Below are positions 27,271 through 36,328 of a stretch of DNA of 39,984 bases, piece by piece (position 1 is the stretch's first letter; every line of letters begins with the position of its first letter). Below the pieces are notes generated by a model. The model searched no databases and was not told the DNA's origin. It worked only from the letters and a program-made list of their open reading frames with translations. This stretch comes from Mesorhizobium sp. (GTDB taxonomy: Bacteria; Pseudomonadota; Alphaproteobacteria; Rhizobiales; Rhizobiaceae): assembly GCF_005063415.1 (NCBI RefSeq), contig NZ_SUEG01000013.1:8372-48355 (forward strand), given 5' to 3'. A program made the translations under genes and the position numbers.

Positions 27271-28641
27271 TTAGACCAGCATGCCCATTGGATTTTCGAT
27301 CATACGCTTGAAGGCGACGAGCAGCTCGGCGCCGAGCGCACCGTCGACTGCGCGGTGATCGGTCGACAGCGTTACCGACATGATTGTCGCGATCTTGATC
27401 TCGCCGTTCTTCACCACTGCGCGTTGCTCGCCGGCGCCAACCGCCAGGATCGTCGCATGCGGCGGGTTGATGACGGCAGAAAAATCCTTGACGCCGAACA
27501 TGCCGAGATTGGACACCGCCGTGGTGCCGCCCTGATATTCTTCCGGTTTCAGCTTGCGGCTGCGGGCGCGGCCGGCAAGGTCCTTCATCTCGTTGGAGAT
27601 GACGGACAGCGTCTTTTCGTCGGCACGCCGGATGATCGGGGTGATCAGGCCGCCGGGGATCGACACGGCAACGCCGACATCGGCGTGCTTGTGCTTGACC
27701 ATGGCGTTTTCTGTCCACGACGCATTGGCATCCGGCACCGCCATCAGCGCCAGGGCCAGAGCCTTGATGACCATGTCATTGACGGAAAGCTTGTAGGCCG
27801 GCGTTTCGCCTTTCTCAGTCTTCTTCACCGGGGCGGCCGCATTGATCTGCGTGCGCAGCGCCAGAAGTGCGTCGAGCTCGCAGTCGAGCGTCAGATAGAA
27901 ATGCGGAATGGTGGTCTTGGCCTCGACCAGCCGGCGCGCGATGGTCTTGCGCATATTGTCGTGCGGGACAAGCTCGTAGGAGCCTTCGGCAAATAGTTTG
28001 AGCACCTGCTCGTCCGACATCGCCTTGGGTGCCGTGGCCGCAGATGCCGGAGCGCCGGCGGGCGCCGCTTTTGCTGCTGGTGCCGTCTGGGCGCCGCCAC
28101 TGGAAATTGCGGCATCGACATCGGCCTTTACCACGCGGCCGTGGGGGCCGGAGCCGGTCAGCGCCGCGACATCTATACCGGCTTCGCTGGCAATGCGCCG
28201 GGCCAGCGGCGAGGCGAAGATGCGCTCACCGTTTGCATGGCCGTTGGCGACCGGCGCCGCTTCCGCCTTAGGTACAGCAGGCTCCTGCTTCGGCGCTTCG
28301 GGCTTTGGTGTTTCAGCTTTGGAGGCGTCCGCTTTCGGAGCCTCAGCCTTTGCCGGCGCAGCGCCGTCACCGCTCTTCGCGGCAGAAGCAGCATCCTCGC
28401 CCTCGGCCGCCAACACCGCGATCAGCGCATTGACCTTGACGCCCTCAGTGCCGGCCGGAACCACCAGCTTGGCAACCGTACCTTCGTCGACGGCTTCGAC
28501 TTCCATCGTTGCCTTGTCGGTCTCGATCTCGGCAATCACGTCGCCCGGCGAAACCTTGTCGCCTTCCTTGACGAGCCACTTGGAAAGGTTGCCTTCTTCC
28601 ATCGTTGGCGAAAGCGCCGGCATGGTGATGTTGATTGGCAT
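27271..28641 (-). CDS. pdhC: Pyruvate dehydrogenase E2, dihydrolipoyl acetyltransferase
   Basis: This is the core of the PDH complex, transferring acetyl from lipoyl to CoA. The 456-residue protein has one N-terminal lipoyl domain (lipoyl-Lys43 in [11 protein letters not shown]), an Ala/Pro/Lys-rich linker, a peripheral-subunit-binding domain (ASPLARRIASEAGID, GRVVKADVD) and the catalytic domain ending in DHRAVDGALGA with the active-site His. It follows pdhB after 18 bases with a GGGAGGAC ribosome site. Its lipoyl-domain DNA is nearly identical to that of pdhB. Confidence 0.96.
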   Translation of the reverse strand: MPINITMPALSPTMEEGNLSKWLVKEGDKVSPGDVIAEIETDKATMEVEAVDEGTVAKLVVPAGTEGVKVNALIAVLAAEGEDAASAAKSGDGAAPAKAEAPKADASKAETPKPEAPKQEPAVPKAEAAPVANGHANGERIFASPLARRIASEAGIDVAALTGSGPHGRVVKADVDAAISSGGAQTAPAAKAAPAGAPASAATAPKAMSDEQVLKLFAEGSYELVPHDNMRKTIARRLVEAKTTIPHFYLTLDCELDALLALRTQINAAAPVKKTEKGETPAYKLSVNDMVIKALALALMAVPDANASWTENAMVKHKHADVGVAVSIPGGLITPIIRRADEKTLSVISNEMKDLAGRARSRKLKPEEYQGGTTAVSNLGMFGVKDFSAVINPPHATILAVGAGEQRAVVKNGEIKIATIMSVTLSTDHRAVDGALGAELLVAFKRMIENPMGMLV

Positions 28642-28659
28642 TTTGTCCTCCCACCCTGC

Positions 28660-30081
28660 TCAGCGATACGTGACGGCTTTGACCGCCTCGACGACCTCGC
28701 CGACATTGGGCAGCGCCAGCTTTTCGAGGTTCGCCGCATAGGGCATCGGCACGTCCTTGCCGGCAATGGTGATGACCGGTGCGTCGAGGAAATCGAAGGC
28801 GCGCTGCGAAACCTGGTTGGCGATATGGTCGCCGACCGAGTTCTGCGGAAAGCCTTCCTCGACCACCACCAGGCGATTGGTCTTTTTGACCGAGGCGATG
28901 ATGGTGTCGAAGTCGAGCGGGCGGATGGTGCGCAAGTCGATGACCTCAGCATCGATGCCCATGCCGCGCAACTCCGCCTCGGCCTTGATCGCGTAGGTCA
29001 TGCCGATGCCGAACGAGACGATGGTCACGTCCTTGCCGGATTTGTGAATGCGCGCCTTGCCGATCGGCAACACGAAATCGTCCATCTTCGGCACGTCGAA
29101 GGAGTGGCCGTAAAGGATTTCGTTTTCGAGGAAGATGACCGGGTTCGGGTCGCGGATCGCCGCCTTAAGCAGACCCTTGGCGTCGGCGGCGGTATAAGGC
29201 ATCACCACCTTCAGGCCGGGAATATGGCTGTACCAGGCCGCATAGCATTGCGAATGCTGCGCGGCGACGCGGGCAGCCGCGCCGTTCGGGCCGCGAAAGA
29301 CGATCGGGGCGCCCATCTGGCCGCCGGACATATAGAGCGTCTTGGCGGCCGAATTGATGATCTGGTCGATCGCCTGCATGGCGAAGTTGAAGGTCATGAA
29401 TTCGACGATCGGCTTCAAGCCGGCCATCGCCGCGCCAACACCAACGCCGGCAAAGCCGTGCTCGGTGATCGGCGTGTCGACCACGCGCCGCGGACCGAAT
29501 TCCTGCAACAGGCCTTGCGTGATCTTGTAGGCACCCTGGTACTCGGCAACCTCCTCGCCCATGACAAAGACGTCGCCGTCGCGGCGCATTTCCTCCGCCA
29601 TTGCATCGCGCAAGGCTTCACGCACTGTGGTCGAGACCATTTCGGTGCCGGCCGGGATGTCCGGATCGGTGGCAATTTCCAGCTTGGGCGCGGCGGCAAC
29701 AGGTGCTGCCGCTTCGTTCTTGGCCGGAGCACCCGCGGGGGGCGGAGCAGCCGCGGGGGGCGGAGCAGCCGCGGGCGCTTCCGCTTGCGACTCGATAGCC
29801 TCCTCGCCGATGCCTTCGCCTGCCTCGTCGATGTCTTCGCCATCGACGGCCAGCACAGCGATCAGTGTGTTGACCTTGACACCCTCGGTGCCGGCAGGAA
29901 CCACGATCTTGGCAAGCGTGCCGTCGTCCACGGCTTCGACTTCCATCGTTGCCTTGTCGGTCTCAATCTCGGCAATGGCGTCACCCGCCGCGACCTTGTC
30001 GCCCTCTTTCTTCAACCACTTGGAAACATTACCCTCTTCCATGGTCGGCGAGAGGGCGGGCATGAGAATTTCGATCGGCAT
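28660..30081 (-). CDS. pdhB: Pyruvate dehydrogenase E1 beta with N-terminal lipoyl domain
   Basis: This 473-residue subunit pairs with PdhA to decarboxylate pyruvate. It begins with a full lipoyl domain (Lys43 in [11 protein letters not shown]), then a Glu-rich and Ala/Pro-rich linker (about residues 80-140), then the transketolase-type E1-beta domain ([42 protein letters not shown]) and the C-terminal domain ([14 protein letters not shown]). A lipoyl domain fused to E1-beta is a known feature of rhizobial PDH. An AAGGA site precedes the ATG. Confidence 0.96.
   Translation of the reverse strand: MPIEILMPALSPTMEEGNVSKWLKKEGDKVAAGDAIAEIETDKATMEVEAVDDGTLAKIVVPAGTEGVKVNTLIAVLAVDGEDIDEAGEGIGEEAIESQAEAPAAAPPPAAAPPPAGAPAKNEAAAPVAAAPKLEIATDPDIPAGTEMVSTTVREALRDAMAEEMRRDGDVFVMGEEVAEYQGAYKITQGLLQEFGPRRVVDTPITEHGFAGVGVGAAMAGLKPIVEFMTFNFAMQAIDQIINSAAKTLYMSGGQMGAPIVFRGPNGAAARVAAQHSQCYAAWYSHIPGLKVVMPYTAADAKGLLKAAIRDPNPVIFLENEILYGHSFDVPKMDDFVLPIGKARIHKSGKDVTIVSFGIGMTYAIKAEAELRGMGIDAEVIDLRTIRPLDFDTIIASVKKTNRLVVVEEGFPQNSVGDHIANQVSQRAFDFLDAPVITIAGKDVPMPYAANLEKLALPNVGEVVEAVKAVTYR
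29733..29774 (-). repeat. 18-bp tandem repeat in the pdhB linker
   Basis: CCGCGGGGGGCGGAGCAG occurs twice in tandem (29733-29750, 29751-29768) with a partial third copy. On the coding strand it encodes Ala/Pro repeats in the flexible linker between the lipoyl and E1-beta domains, so copy-number change would keep frame and only alter linker length. Confidence 0.85.
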
Positions 30082-30096
30082 GTCCTTGCCCTCTCG

Positions 30097-31137
30097 TTAA
30101 AGTACGATGTCGGTCCAGAGCTCGGACGGATCCGGCTCTGCGTCGTTCTGGGCGAATTCTGCAGCGTCGGCGACGACGTCGCGGACTTCCTTGTCGATGG
30201 CCTTGAGCTCGTCCTCGCTTGCCCATTTCTTGTCGAGCAGCCGCGCTTTGACCTGTTCGATCGGGTCACGTTCGGAGCGCATTTTCTGCACTTCTTCCTT
30301 GGAACGGTATTTTGCCGGATCCGACATCGAATGGCCGCGGTAACGATATGTCTGCATTTCGAGAATGAGCGGCCCGTTGCCGGCGCGGCACCATTCGGCG
30401 GCGAGGTCGCCGGCTGCCTTTACGGCGCGCACATCCATGCCGTCGACCTGGATGCCTGGAATCTTGAAGGAGGCGCCGCGGTGCGAAAAATCCGTTTCGG
30501 CCGACGAGCGCGAGACCGAGGTGCCCATGGCGTAGCGGTTGTTCTCGATGATGTAGATCACCGGAAGCTTCCACAGCGAGGCCATGTTGAAGCTTTCGTA
30601 GACCTGGCCCTGGTTCGCCGCGCCATCGCCGAAATAGGTCAGCGTCACATTGTTGTTGCCGCGATAGCGGTTGGCGAAGGCAATGCCGGTGCCGAGCGAC
30701 ACTTGTGCGCCGACGATGCCGTGGCCGCCGTAAAAATGCTTCTCCTTGGAGAACATGTGCATGGAGCCGCCCTTGCCTCTGGACAGGCCGCTACGGCGCC
30801 CGGTCAGTTCGGCCATGACGCCGCGCGGCGACAACTCCATGGCCAGCATATGACCATGGTCGCGATAGGCGGTGATCATCTGGTCGCCATCGATCAGCGC
30901 CATCTTCATGCCGGTAACGACGGCTTCCTGGCCGATGTAGAGGTGACAGAAACCGCCGATGAAGCCCATGCCGTAAAGCTGGCCGGCTTTTTCCTCGAAG
31001 CGGCGGATGAGCAGCATGTGCCGGTAGGCGGCAAGCTCCTGGTCCTTGGTGAATTCAACAGGCCTTGGGGTGGAAAGGCCCGGCGTTTTGCCGTCTGATT
31101 TGGATTTGGCAGGCGCTTTTCTGGTGGCGGTGGCCAT
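30097..31137 (-). CDS. pdhA: Pyruvate dehydrogenase E1 alpha
   Basis: This 346-residue subunit binds thiamine diphosphate with PdhB. It has FCHLYIGQEAV, the loop YRDHGHMLA, GGSMHMFS, the TPP motif running from GDGAANQGQVYESFNMA to IENN, and the loop YRGHSMSDPAKYRSKEE that corresponds to the regulatory serine loop of mitochondrial E1-alpha. The N-terminal 25 residues are Lys/Ala/Pro-rich and probably disordered. It is the first gene of the PDH operon; AGGGAGTG precedes the ATG and two inverted repeats lie in its upstream region. Confidence 0.97.
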   Translation of the reverse strand: MATATRKAPAKSKSDGKTPGLSTPRPVEFTKDQELAAYRHMLLIRRFEEKAGQLYGMGFIGGFCHLYIGQEAVVTGMKMALIDGDQMITAYRDHGHMLAMELSPRGVMAELTGRRSGLSRGKGGSMHMFSKEKHFYGGHGIVGAQVSLGTGIAFANRYRGNNNVTLTYFGDGAANQGQVYESFNMASLWKLPVIYIIENNRYAMGTSVSRSSAETDFSHRGASFKIPGIQVDGMDVRAVKAAGDLAAEWCRAGNGPLILEMQTYRYRGHSMSDPAKYRSKEEVQKMRSERDPIEQVKARLLDKKWASEDELKAIDKEVRDVVADAAEFAQNDAEPDPSELWTDIVL

Positions 31138-31229
31138 GCATCACTCCCTGTTGGCGTCTCTTGGCGGACAGCGAGGGAGATCAGTTCTCCCACCGATTTG
31201 AGGCAGGCTAACATGCAGGGAAGGCTTTC

Positions 31230-31250
31230 GCCATGCCGAAAACGCATGGC
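31230..31250. promoter_or_regulatory. 21-bp inverted repeat upstream of pdhA
   Basis: GCCATGC (31230-31236), seven bases, then GCATGGC (31244-31250) form a perfect 7-7-7 palindrome about 95 bases before the pdhA start. It could be an operator for a dimeric regulator of the PDH operon or a small hairpin in the leader. No T run follows, so it is not a terminator. Confidence 0.45.
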
Positions 31251-31264
31251 TGTCATGCATCTAA

Positions 31265-31281
31265 GCAATTAAAATCATTGC
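31265..31281. promoter_or_regulatory. 17-bp inverted repeat upstream of pdhA
   Basis: GCAAT (31265-31269), seven bases, then ATTGC (31277-31281) form an AT-rich palindrome 14 bases from the 21-bp one. The region is the AT-richest part of the ftsB-pdhA gap and probably contains the pdhA promoter, though I cannot assign -35 and -10 boxes with confidence. Confidence 0.35.
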
Positions 31282-31308
31282 AAATATCGCCGATTAACTG
31301 AAATCAGG

Positions 31309-31629
31309 TTATCTTGCGACAGGCAGCATGATGGTGATCTCGTCGGCGTGGGACAGATTAAGCGCCTTGCGCGCCTGCTCGTCCAGCATGTCCTTCTCCA
31401 GCGTGCCCTCATGCATCAGCTGAACGCGGCGCTCGAGATCGATCCGGCGCGCCTTGACGGCATCGAGCCTGCCCTGCAATTCGGCAGTCTCAGCTTCGAG
31501 CTGATACTTGGAATAGATGCCGAACTCGCCATGATAGGCATGGAAGCCGAAATAAGTCAGGAACACCACGCAGAGCGAGGGGATGATCAGCCGGCCGGTG
31601 TTTCTTTGCTTGTGCTGGCGTGTCCACAT
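31309..31629 (-). CDS. ftsB: Septum formation initiator, FtsB/DivIC-like
   Basis: This 106-residue protein has a short cytoplasmic N-terminus (MWTRQHKQRN), one transmembrane helix (LIIPSLCVVFLTYFGFHAY), and then a periplasmic coiled coil (QLEAETAELQGRLDAVKARR, continuing IDLERRVQLM) and a short tail. This is the layout of FtsB, which forms the FtsQLB complex that triggers septal peptidoglycan synthesis. It lies between the eno terminator and pdhA, in the usual rhizobial eno-ftsB-pdhA order. Confidence 0.88.
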   Translation of the reverse strand: MWTRQHKQRNTGRLIIPSLCVVFLTYFGFHAYHGEFGIYSKYQLEAETAELQGRLDAVKARRIDLERRVQLMHEGTLEKDMLDEQARKALNLSHADEITIMLPVAR

Positions 31630-31712
31630 GATCCGAATCCTCTACGCCGCCTTTGTCGCCCGATTGTGCTTAATGGACGGTTACGGATTGCTGGATTCGG
31701 AGCCCTGAAAGC

Positions 31713-31736
31713 AAAAGGGCGGGAATGTCCCCGCCC
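31713..31736 (-). terminator. Intrinsic terminator after eno
   Basis: On the minus strand GGGCGGG, a 6-base loop, CCCGCCC and then TTTTGC form a GC-rich hairpin with a short T run. It lies 27 bases past the eno stop and separates eno from ftsB. Confidence 0.8.
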
Positions 31737-31763
31737 TCGCCCATCCGGATTTTCTGTCGAAAA

Positions 31764-33152
<1,389 letters not shown>

Positions 33153-33251
33153 TCACGAAGCACAAAGCGCTGTCATCATTTGTCATGCGCCGCATGCCGG
33201 TTTCTGGTCTATGGCTGTTGTCGCGCGGGGCGAAACAGGAGGAGTTTCGCC

Positions 33252-33374
33252 ATGTCCCAGTTGAGCGGTATTGTGAGTTTGTTCCTGATTGCGGCTGCGT
33301 TCCTGACGTCGTGCGACAATCAGCAACCCCCGCAGGGATCGTCGCCTTTGCCGGCCCTGCAGATTGCGCAGTAG
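33252..33374 (+). CDS. Small lipoprotein (40 residues)
   Basis: An AGGAGG site precedes ATG 33252 by about nine bases. The product has a short N-region, a hydrophobic stretch (IVSLFLIAAAF) and a lipobox LTSC with Cys21 as the predicted acylated residue, leaving a mature peptide of about 20 residues rich in Gln, Pro and Ser. A strong terminator follows 16 bases after the stop. The complete expression unit argues that this is a real gene. The size recalls entericidin-like lipoproteins, but there is no sequence match I can vouch for; the function is unknown. Confidence 0.7.
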   Translation: MSQLSGIVSLFLIAAAFLTSCDNQQPPQGSSPLPALQIAQ

Positions 33375-33390
33375 CATCCCGCCACATCGA

Positions 33391-33419
33391 AAGGCCCCCG
33401 ATTTCCCGGGGGCCTTTTT
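33391..33419 (+). terminator. Intrinsic terminator after the small lipoprotein
   Basis: GGCCCCCG (33393-33400), a six-base loop, CGGGGGCC (33407-33414) and then TTTTT form a textbook rho-independent terminator. It also lies just past the convergent PRC-barrel gene and may serve both directions. Confidence 0.92.
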
Positions 33420-33435
33420 GATTCCAGAAGACTTA

Positions 33436-33465
33436 GTCAGTGCCAGTAAGGTCAGTGCCAGTAAG
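33436..33465 (-). repeat. 15-bp tandem duplication over a stop codon
   Basis: GTCAGTGCCAGTAAG occurs twice in tandem (33436-33450, 33451-33465). It contains the last four codons and stop of the PRC-barrel gene, so a second copy of the C-terminal codons and stop sits just downstream. Translation ends at the first stop met. Confidence 0.95.
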
Positions 33466-33817
33466 GCTCGACCTTGTAGTAATTGTATGAGGCATCACGC
33501 GCGGCCTCGCCGTCGGCGCCGGTCAGCTCGTTGATCGAATAGGAAGGAGCGGCCATCAACTGGTCTTTGGTGAACGGCACGACATAGCCGCCCCTGTTCT
33601 CATCATAGTCAAGGCTCGCCCACGGAATGGCGTGGTATTTCTCGCCGATGCCGAGAAATCCGCCAAAACCGATCACGGCAAACATGATTCCGTTCGACAA
33701 TTTGTCGAGCATAACGTCCTCGATGTCGCCGATATGAGTGCCTTCCGTGTTGTAGACCGATGTGCCGATAACCCGCGAAGCGGCGATGGCTTCGGTGTGT
33801 CCCGTCTGGGTCGTCAT
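33452..33817 (-). CDS. PRC-barrel domain protein
   Basis: This 121-residue protein has a PRC-barrel (photosynthetic reaction centre H-subunit-like) domain: ASRVIGTSVYNTEGTHIGDI, EDVMLDKLSNGIMFAVIGFG, then YHAIPWASLDYD. It has no signal peptide or membrane helix. Stand-alone PRC-barrel proteins are common in rhizobia, are often stress-related and have no defined biochemical role. The frame is open upstream, but GAGGAG just before ATG 33817 and the start of homology decide the start. The C-terminus is aromatic (YNYYKVEPYWH). Confidence 0.85.
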   Translation of the reverse strand: MTTQTGHTEAIAASRVIGTSVYNTEGTHIGDIEDVMLDKLSNGIMFAVIGFGGFLGIGEKYHAIPWASLDYDENRGGYVVPFTKDQLMAAPSYSINELTGADGEAARDASYNYYKVEPYWH

Positions 33818-33939
33818 GGTGTGCTCCTCGTCGTCGTTGACATTAGATTTTGACAATGAGGGCCGCGGGCTAAGGTTCCAGGCGGGTTCGAAATTCTTCA
33901 AAGTTTTCTTGGCGACGCTGCTGCGGCGCAACTGCTGGT

Positions 33940-34791
33940 TCAACCCACGCTCTTGGCGATGCGATCGAACGCCATCAGCCGTTCAAGCAATGCGGGAAGA
34001 TCTTTTAGCGGCACCATGTTGGGACCGTCGGAAGGCGCGTTGTCGGGGTCCTGGTGCGTCTCGATGAAGACGCCGGCGACGCCAACCGCGACGGCCGCGC
34101 GCGCCAGCGTCTCGACAAAGCGCCGGTCACCTCCAGACGAACCGCCCTGCCCACCCGGCTGCTGCACGGAATGGGTGGCATCAAAAATCACCGGCGCGCC
34201 GATCTCGGCCATGATCGGCAGCGCCCGCATGTCGGACACCAGGGTATTATAACCAAAGGATGCGCCGCGCTCGGTGACCAAGACATTGGCGTTGCCGGAG
34301 CCGATGATCTTTGCGACGACGTTCTTCATGTCCCACGGCGCGAGGAATTGGCCCTTCTTCACATTGACCACCTTGCCGGTTGTTGCCGCAGCAATCAGCA
34401 AATCGGTCTGGCGGCTAAGGAAGGCAGGAATCTGCAGGATATCGGCATGCGGAGCGACGATCGCGCATTGTTCCTCAGTGTGGACGTCGGTCAGGATCGG
34501 CAGCGAAAAATTCTTGCGCAAATCGTCGAAGATCGGCATTGCCGCTTCAAGTCCCGCACCGCGCGTGCCGCCAAGCGAGGTGCGATTGGCCTTGTCGTAA
34601 CTGGTCTTGTAGACGAGCCCGATGCCGAGCCCTTCGGCCAATTCCTTCAGCGCACCAGCCATGTCGAAAGCGTGCTGCCGCGATTCCAGCTGGCATGGAC
34701 CGGCGATCAGCGACAAGGGCGCGCCGTTGCCGAAAATGACCTTGCCGACCGCAACGGAAGAATTTGGCATCAGTGGATTGAGCTTGTTCAT
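33940..34791 (-). CDS. kdsA: 3-deoxy-D-manno-octulosonate 8-phosphate synthase
   Basis: KdsA condenses PEP with arabinose 5-phosphate to make KDO-8-phosphate for lipopolysaccharide. The 283-residue barrel protein has AGPCQLESR near the N-terminus, YKTSYDKANRTS, IPAFLSRQTDLL, NVKKGQFLAP, FDATHSVQQPGG and IETHQDPDNAPSDGP. Cys33 in GPC, the His of DATHS, the Glu of IETH and the Asp of SDGP match the metal ligands of the metal-dependent class (A. aeolicus type), unlike the E. coli enzyme, which has Asn at that Cys. Its start overlaps the upstream VOC gene stop (ATGA). Confidence 0.95.
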   Translation of the reverse strand: MNKLNPLMPNSSVAVGKVIFGNGAPLSLIAGPCQLESRQHAFDMAGALKELAEGLGIGLVYKTSYDKANRTSLGGTRGAGLEAAMPIFDDLRKNFSLPILTDVHTEEQCAIVAPHADILQIPAFLSRQTDLLIAAATTGKVVNVKKGQFLAPWDMKNVVAKIIGSGNANVLVTERGASFGYNTLVSDMRALPIMAEIGAPVIFDATHSVQQPGGQGGSSGGDRRFVETLARAAVAVGVAGVFIETHQDPDNAPSDGPNMVPLKDLPALLERLMAFDRIAKSVG

Positions 34792-35672
34792 GCGATCTCC
34801 CGGAAGATGAAGGCTGTGCCCTGGCCTGGCGCCGGCGGCACAATGATATCACCGCCGCGCATGTGGTGTTCGACTGAATTGGCTGCAAGCAGCTTGGCGA
34901 CGGCATCGCCGTGCCTAACCGAAAAGACGATCCCAGCAAAGCGGAGTTCAGACGGCGCGCCGGCGGGAATGCCGAAGCGTGCCGCAAAGGCTACAGGATC
35001 CAGAACGGTCACAGCAGTGTTCGGCAGCTTATAGACAGTGCCGCTCTGCGCCTCCATCCCGGCTGCGATCGAAATCACATGGCCTTGTTCGGAAGGTTGG
35101 CGGCTGACTGCCACGACTTCGACCATGCCGGTTGCGCCATTGGCGTGGGCCTGCAACGCAGTGCGGTCGACGTTCGGCGCATTGATCCGCTCGCAGGCGA
35201 AGAGAAAAGCGTCCGTTGCCTTGCCTGTAGCCGCGAAGGCCAGTTTGAACGATGCGGTGTCGCTCTTTCCCGCCGCATCGGTGAAGGCGCGCGAAAAGCT
35301 GAGCATGTCTCCCGCCGACAGTCCGGCTTCCATGTAGCGCGCGTGGTCCGCGGCGGCGCTTTCGGTGCCCAGCGCCACGGCAGAAAATCCTTCATCGCCG
35401 TTTTCTTCGCGATAAGTGCGATCACGCGCGACAAAGACATTGCGGTTCGCGATCGCCGTTGCCATGGCCTGTCTGTCGGCGACCGCGAGCGGCTCGAGAT
35501 AGGTGCCGTCGGTGAGGAAGACACAGCAGTTTTCCGTTCCGAAAGGGTGGATACCTGTCGGCGCAACGGTAAAGCCGAGCAAGGTCAAGCGCGCCCGCGC
35601 AACATCGAGGCTCGCGGTCGGCAGCACCAGGTGATCGAGCGGATGAGGGCTTGCGGGGGTGTTCTCGGTCAT
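34788..35672 (-). CDS. VOC family (glyoxalase-like) protein
   Basis: This ~294-residue protein starts with a glyoxalase-like fold unit (HPLDHLVLPTASLDVARARL, TLLGFTVAPTGIHPFGTENC). Later it has a second half with VTVLDPVAFAARFG, HHMRGGDIIVPPAPGQG and a closing FIFREI. The arrangement suggests the Glyoxalase_3 type of vicinal-oxygen-chelate protein. The substrate is unknown. I use ATG 35672 (MTENTPASP); an in-frame ATG at 35693 is equally possible. It is translationally coupled to kdsA, though no pathway link is evident. Confidence 0.78.
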   Translation of the reverse strand: MTENTPASPHPLDHLVLPTASLDVARARLTLLGFTVAPTGIHPFGTENCCVFLTDGTYLEPLAVADRQAMATAIANRNVFVARDRTYREENGDEGFSAVALGTESAAADHARYMEAGLSAGDMLSFSRAFTDAAGKSDTASFKLAFAATGKATDAFLFACERINAPNVDRTALQAHANGATGMVEVVAVSRQPSEQGHVISIAAGMEAQSGTVYKLPNTAVTVLDPVAFAARFGIPAGAPSELRFAGIVFSVRHGDAVAKLLAANSVEHHMRGGDIIVPPAPGQGTAFIFREIA

Positions 35673-35768
35673 GTCCCGCGCGGTGTGCCTCATTCCTGAA
35701 AATGGTTCAAGGGCTTAGCCGGCGCGTCAGCGGCAAGACCACATCAGGGCGTAGGGGACAGCAGCTCG

Positions 35769-36056
35769 TCAACTTGCAACGATGTCGGCCGAATAACGCA
35801 ATTCGCGCAGCGGTTTGACCCGGCTGGTCGTCTCTGCATAGAGCGGATGCGCCTTGTAGGCGGCTAGCGCCGCTTCGTCCTCGAACTCGGCATAAACGAC
35901 CACATCGATCTCATCCGAGAGCGGGTCGACCTTGGTGTTGAGCGTTACCTCGAAATGACGCGAATGAGGTATCTTGCCAAGCGCCAGGAGACCCGTACGC
36001 ACTGCCTCGACATCCGCTTTATTCCGTGCGCTGAAGAAAACGATATGCCGGATCAA
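35769..36056 (-). CDS. Dabb (stress-responsive alpha/beta barrel) protein
   Basis: This 95-residue ferredoxin-like small protein has IRHIVFFSARNKADVEAVRTG at the N-terminus (IRHIVFFSARNKADVEAV, then RTGLLAL), SRHFEVTLNTK, DVVVYAEFEDEAALAAYKAH and the terminal LRYSADIV. The Dabb family forms dimeric barrels; plant members respond to stress and a few bacterial ones act on polyketides, with no clear general role. The start is a TTG at 36056, directly before IRHIVFF, with GAGGAGG upstream. The open frame continues to 36149 without homology. Confidence 0.82.
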   Translation of the reverse strand: MIRHIVFFSARNKADVEAVRTGLLALGKIPHSRHFEVTLNTKVDPLSDEIDVVVYAEFEDEAALAAYKAHPLYAETTSRVKPLRELRYSADIVAS

Positions 36057-36159
36057 CCCAGCCTCCTCGACCGTTGGACCGGCGTTCTTTTGTGTCAGCG
36101 GGAGCGTGCCGTCAATCGGCAGGTTTGTCGCGTCGGGGAACCGTGGCAACGAAGAGAAA

Positions 36160-36294
36160 CTACACCATGCTAGTTACATAGTGCACGATGCGGGTCACCT
36201 CCCTCACCGTCCTGTCGAGGTAGCGGCCTTGGTTGTAAATGCCGTCCCAGATCAGGAAAAAGGTGACGGTCGTGATGACGATGACATAACGCAT
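36160..36294 (-). CDS. 44-residue membrane peptide, hypothetical
   Basis: Minus-strand ATG 36294 to TAG 36160 encodes MRYVIVITTVTFFLIWDG followed by IYNQGRYLDRTVREV and TRIVHYVTSMV. It has one hydrophobic helix (about 4-17), an aromatic interface (WDGIY) and an amphipathic basic tail. I recall similar small proteins in other rhizobia (a YVIV..FLIWDG..N.GRY pattern), which supports it being real, but I cannot give a function. No Shine-Dalgarno sequence is evident. It is divergent from the glycerophosphodiesterase gene and too short for most gene finders. Confidence 0.6.
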   Translation of the reverse strand: MRYVIVITTVTFFLIWDGIYNQGRYLDRTVREVTRIVHYVTSMV

Positions 36295-36316
36295 GACTAA
36301 AACTAGCGCATATGGG

Positions 36317-36328
36317 TGGTTGCAACCA
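36317..36328. promoter_or_regulatory. 12-bp perfect palindrome in a divergent gap
   Basis: TGGTTGCAACCA lies between the 44-residue peptide gene (22 bases from its start) and the glycerophosphodiesterase gene. A perfect palindrome in a divergent promoter region could be an operator. No known regulator consensus was matched. Confidence 0.35.

Noticed and set aside
28141..31098. A 985-codon open frame on the + strand antisense to pdhABC
   Set aside because: It spans three well-defined genes and their gaps, has low-complexity composition and no signal or domain; it is a GC-bias shadow.
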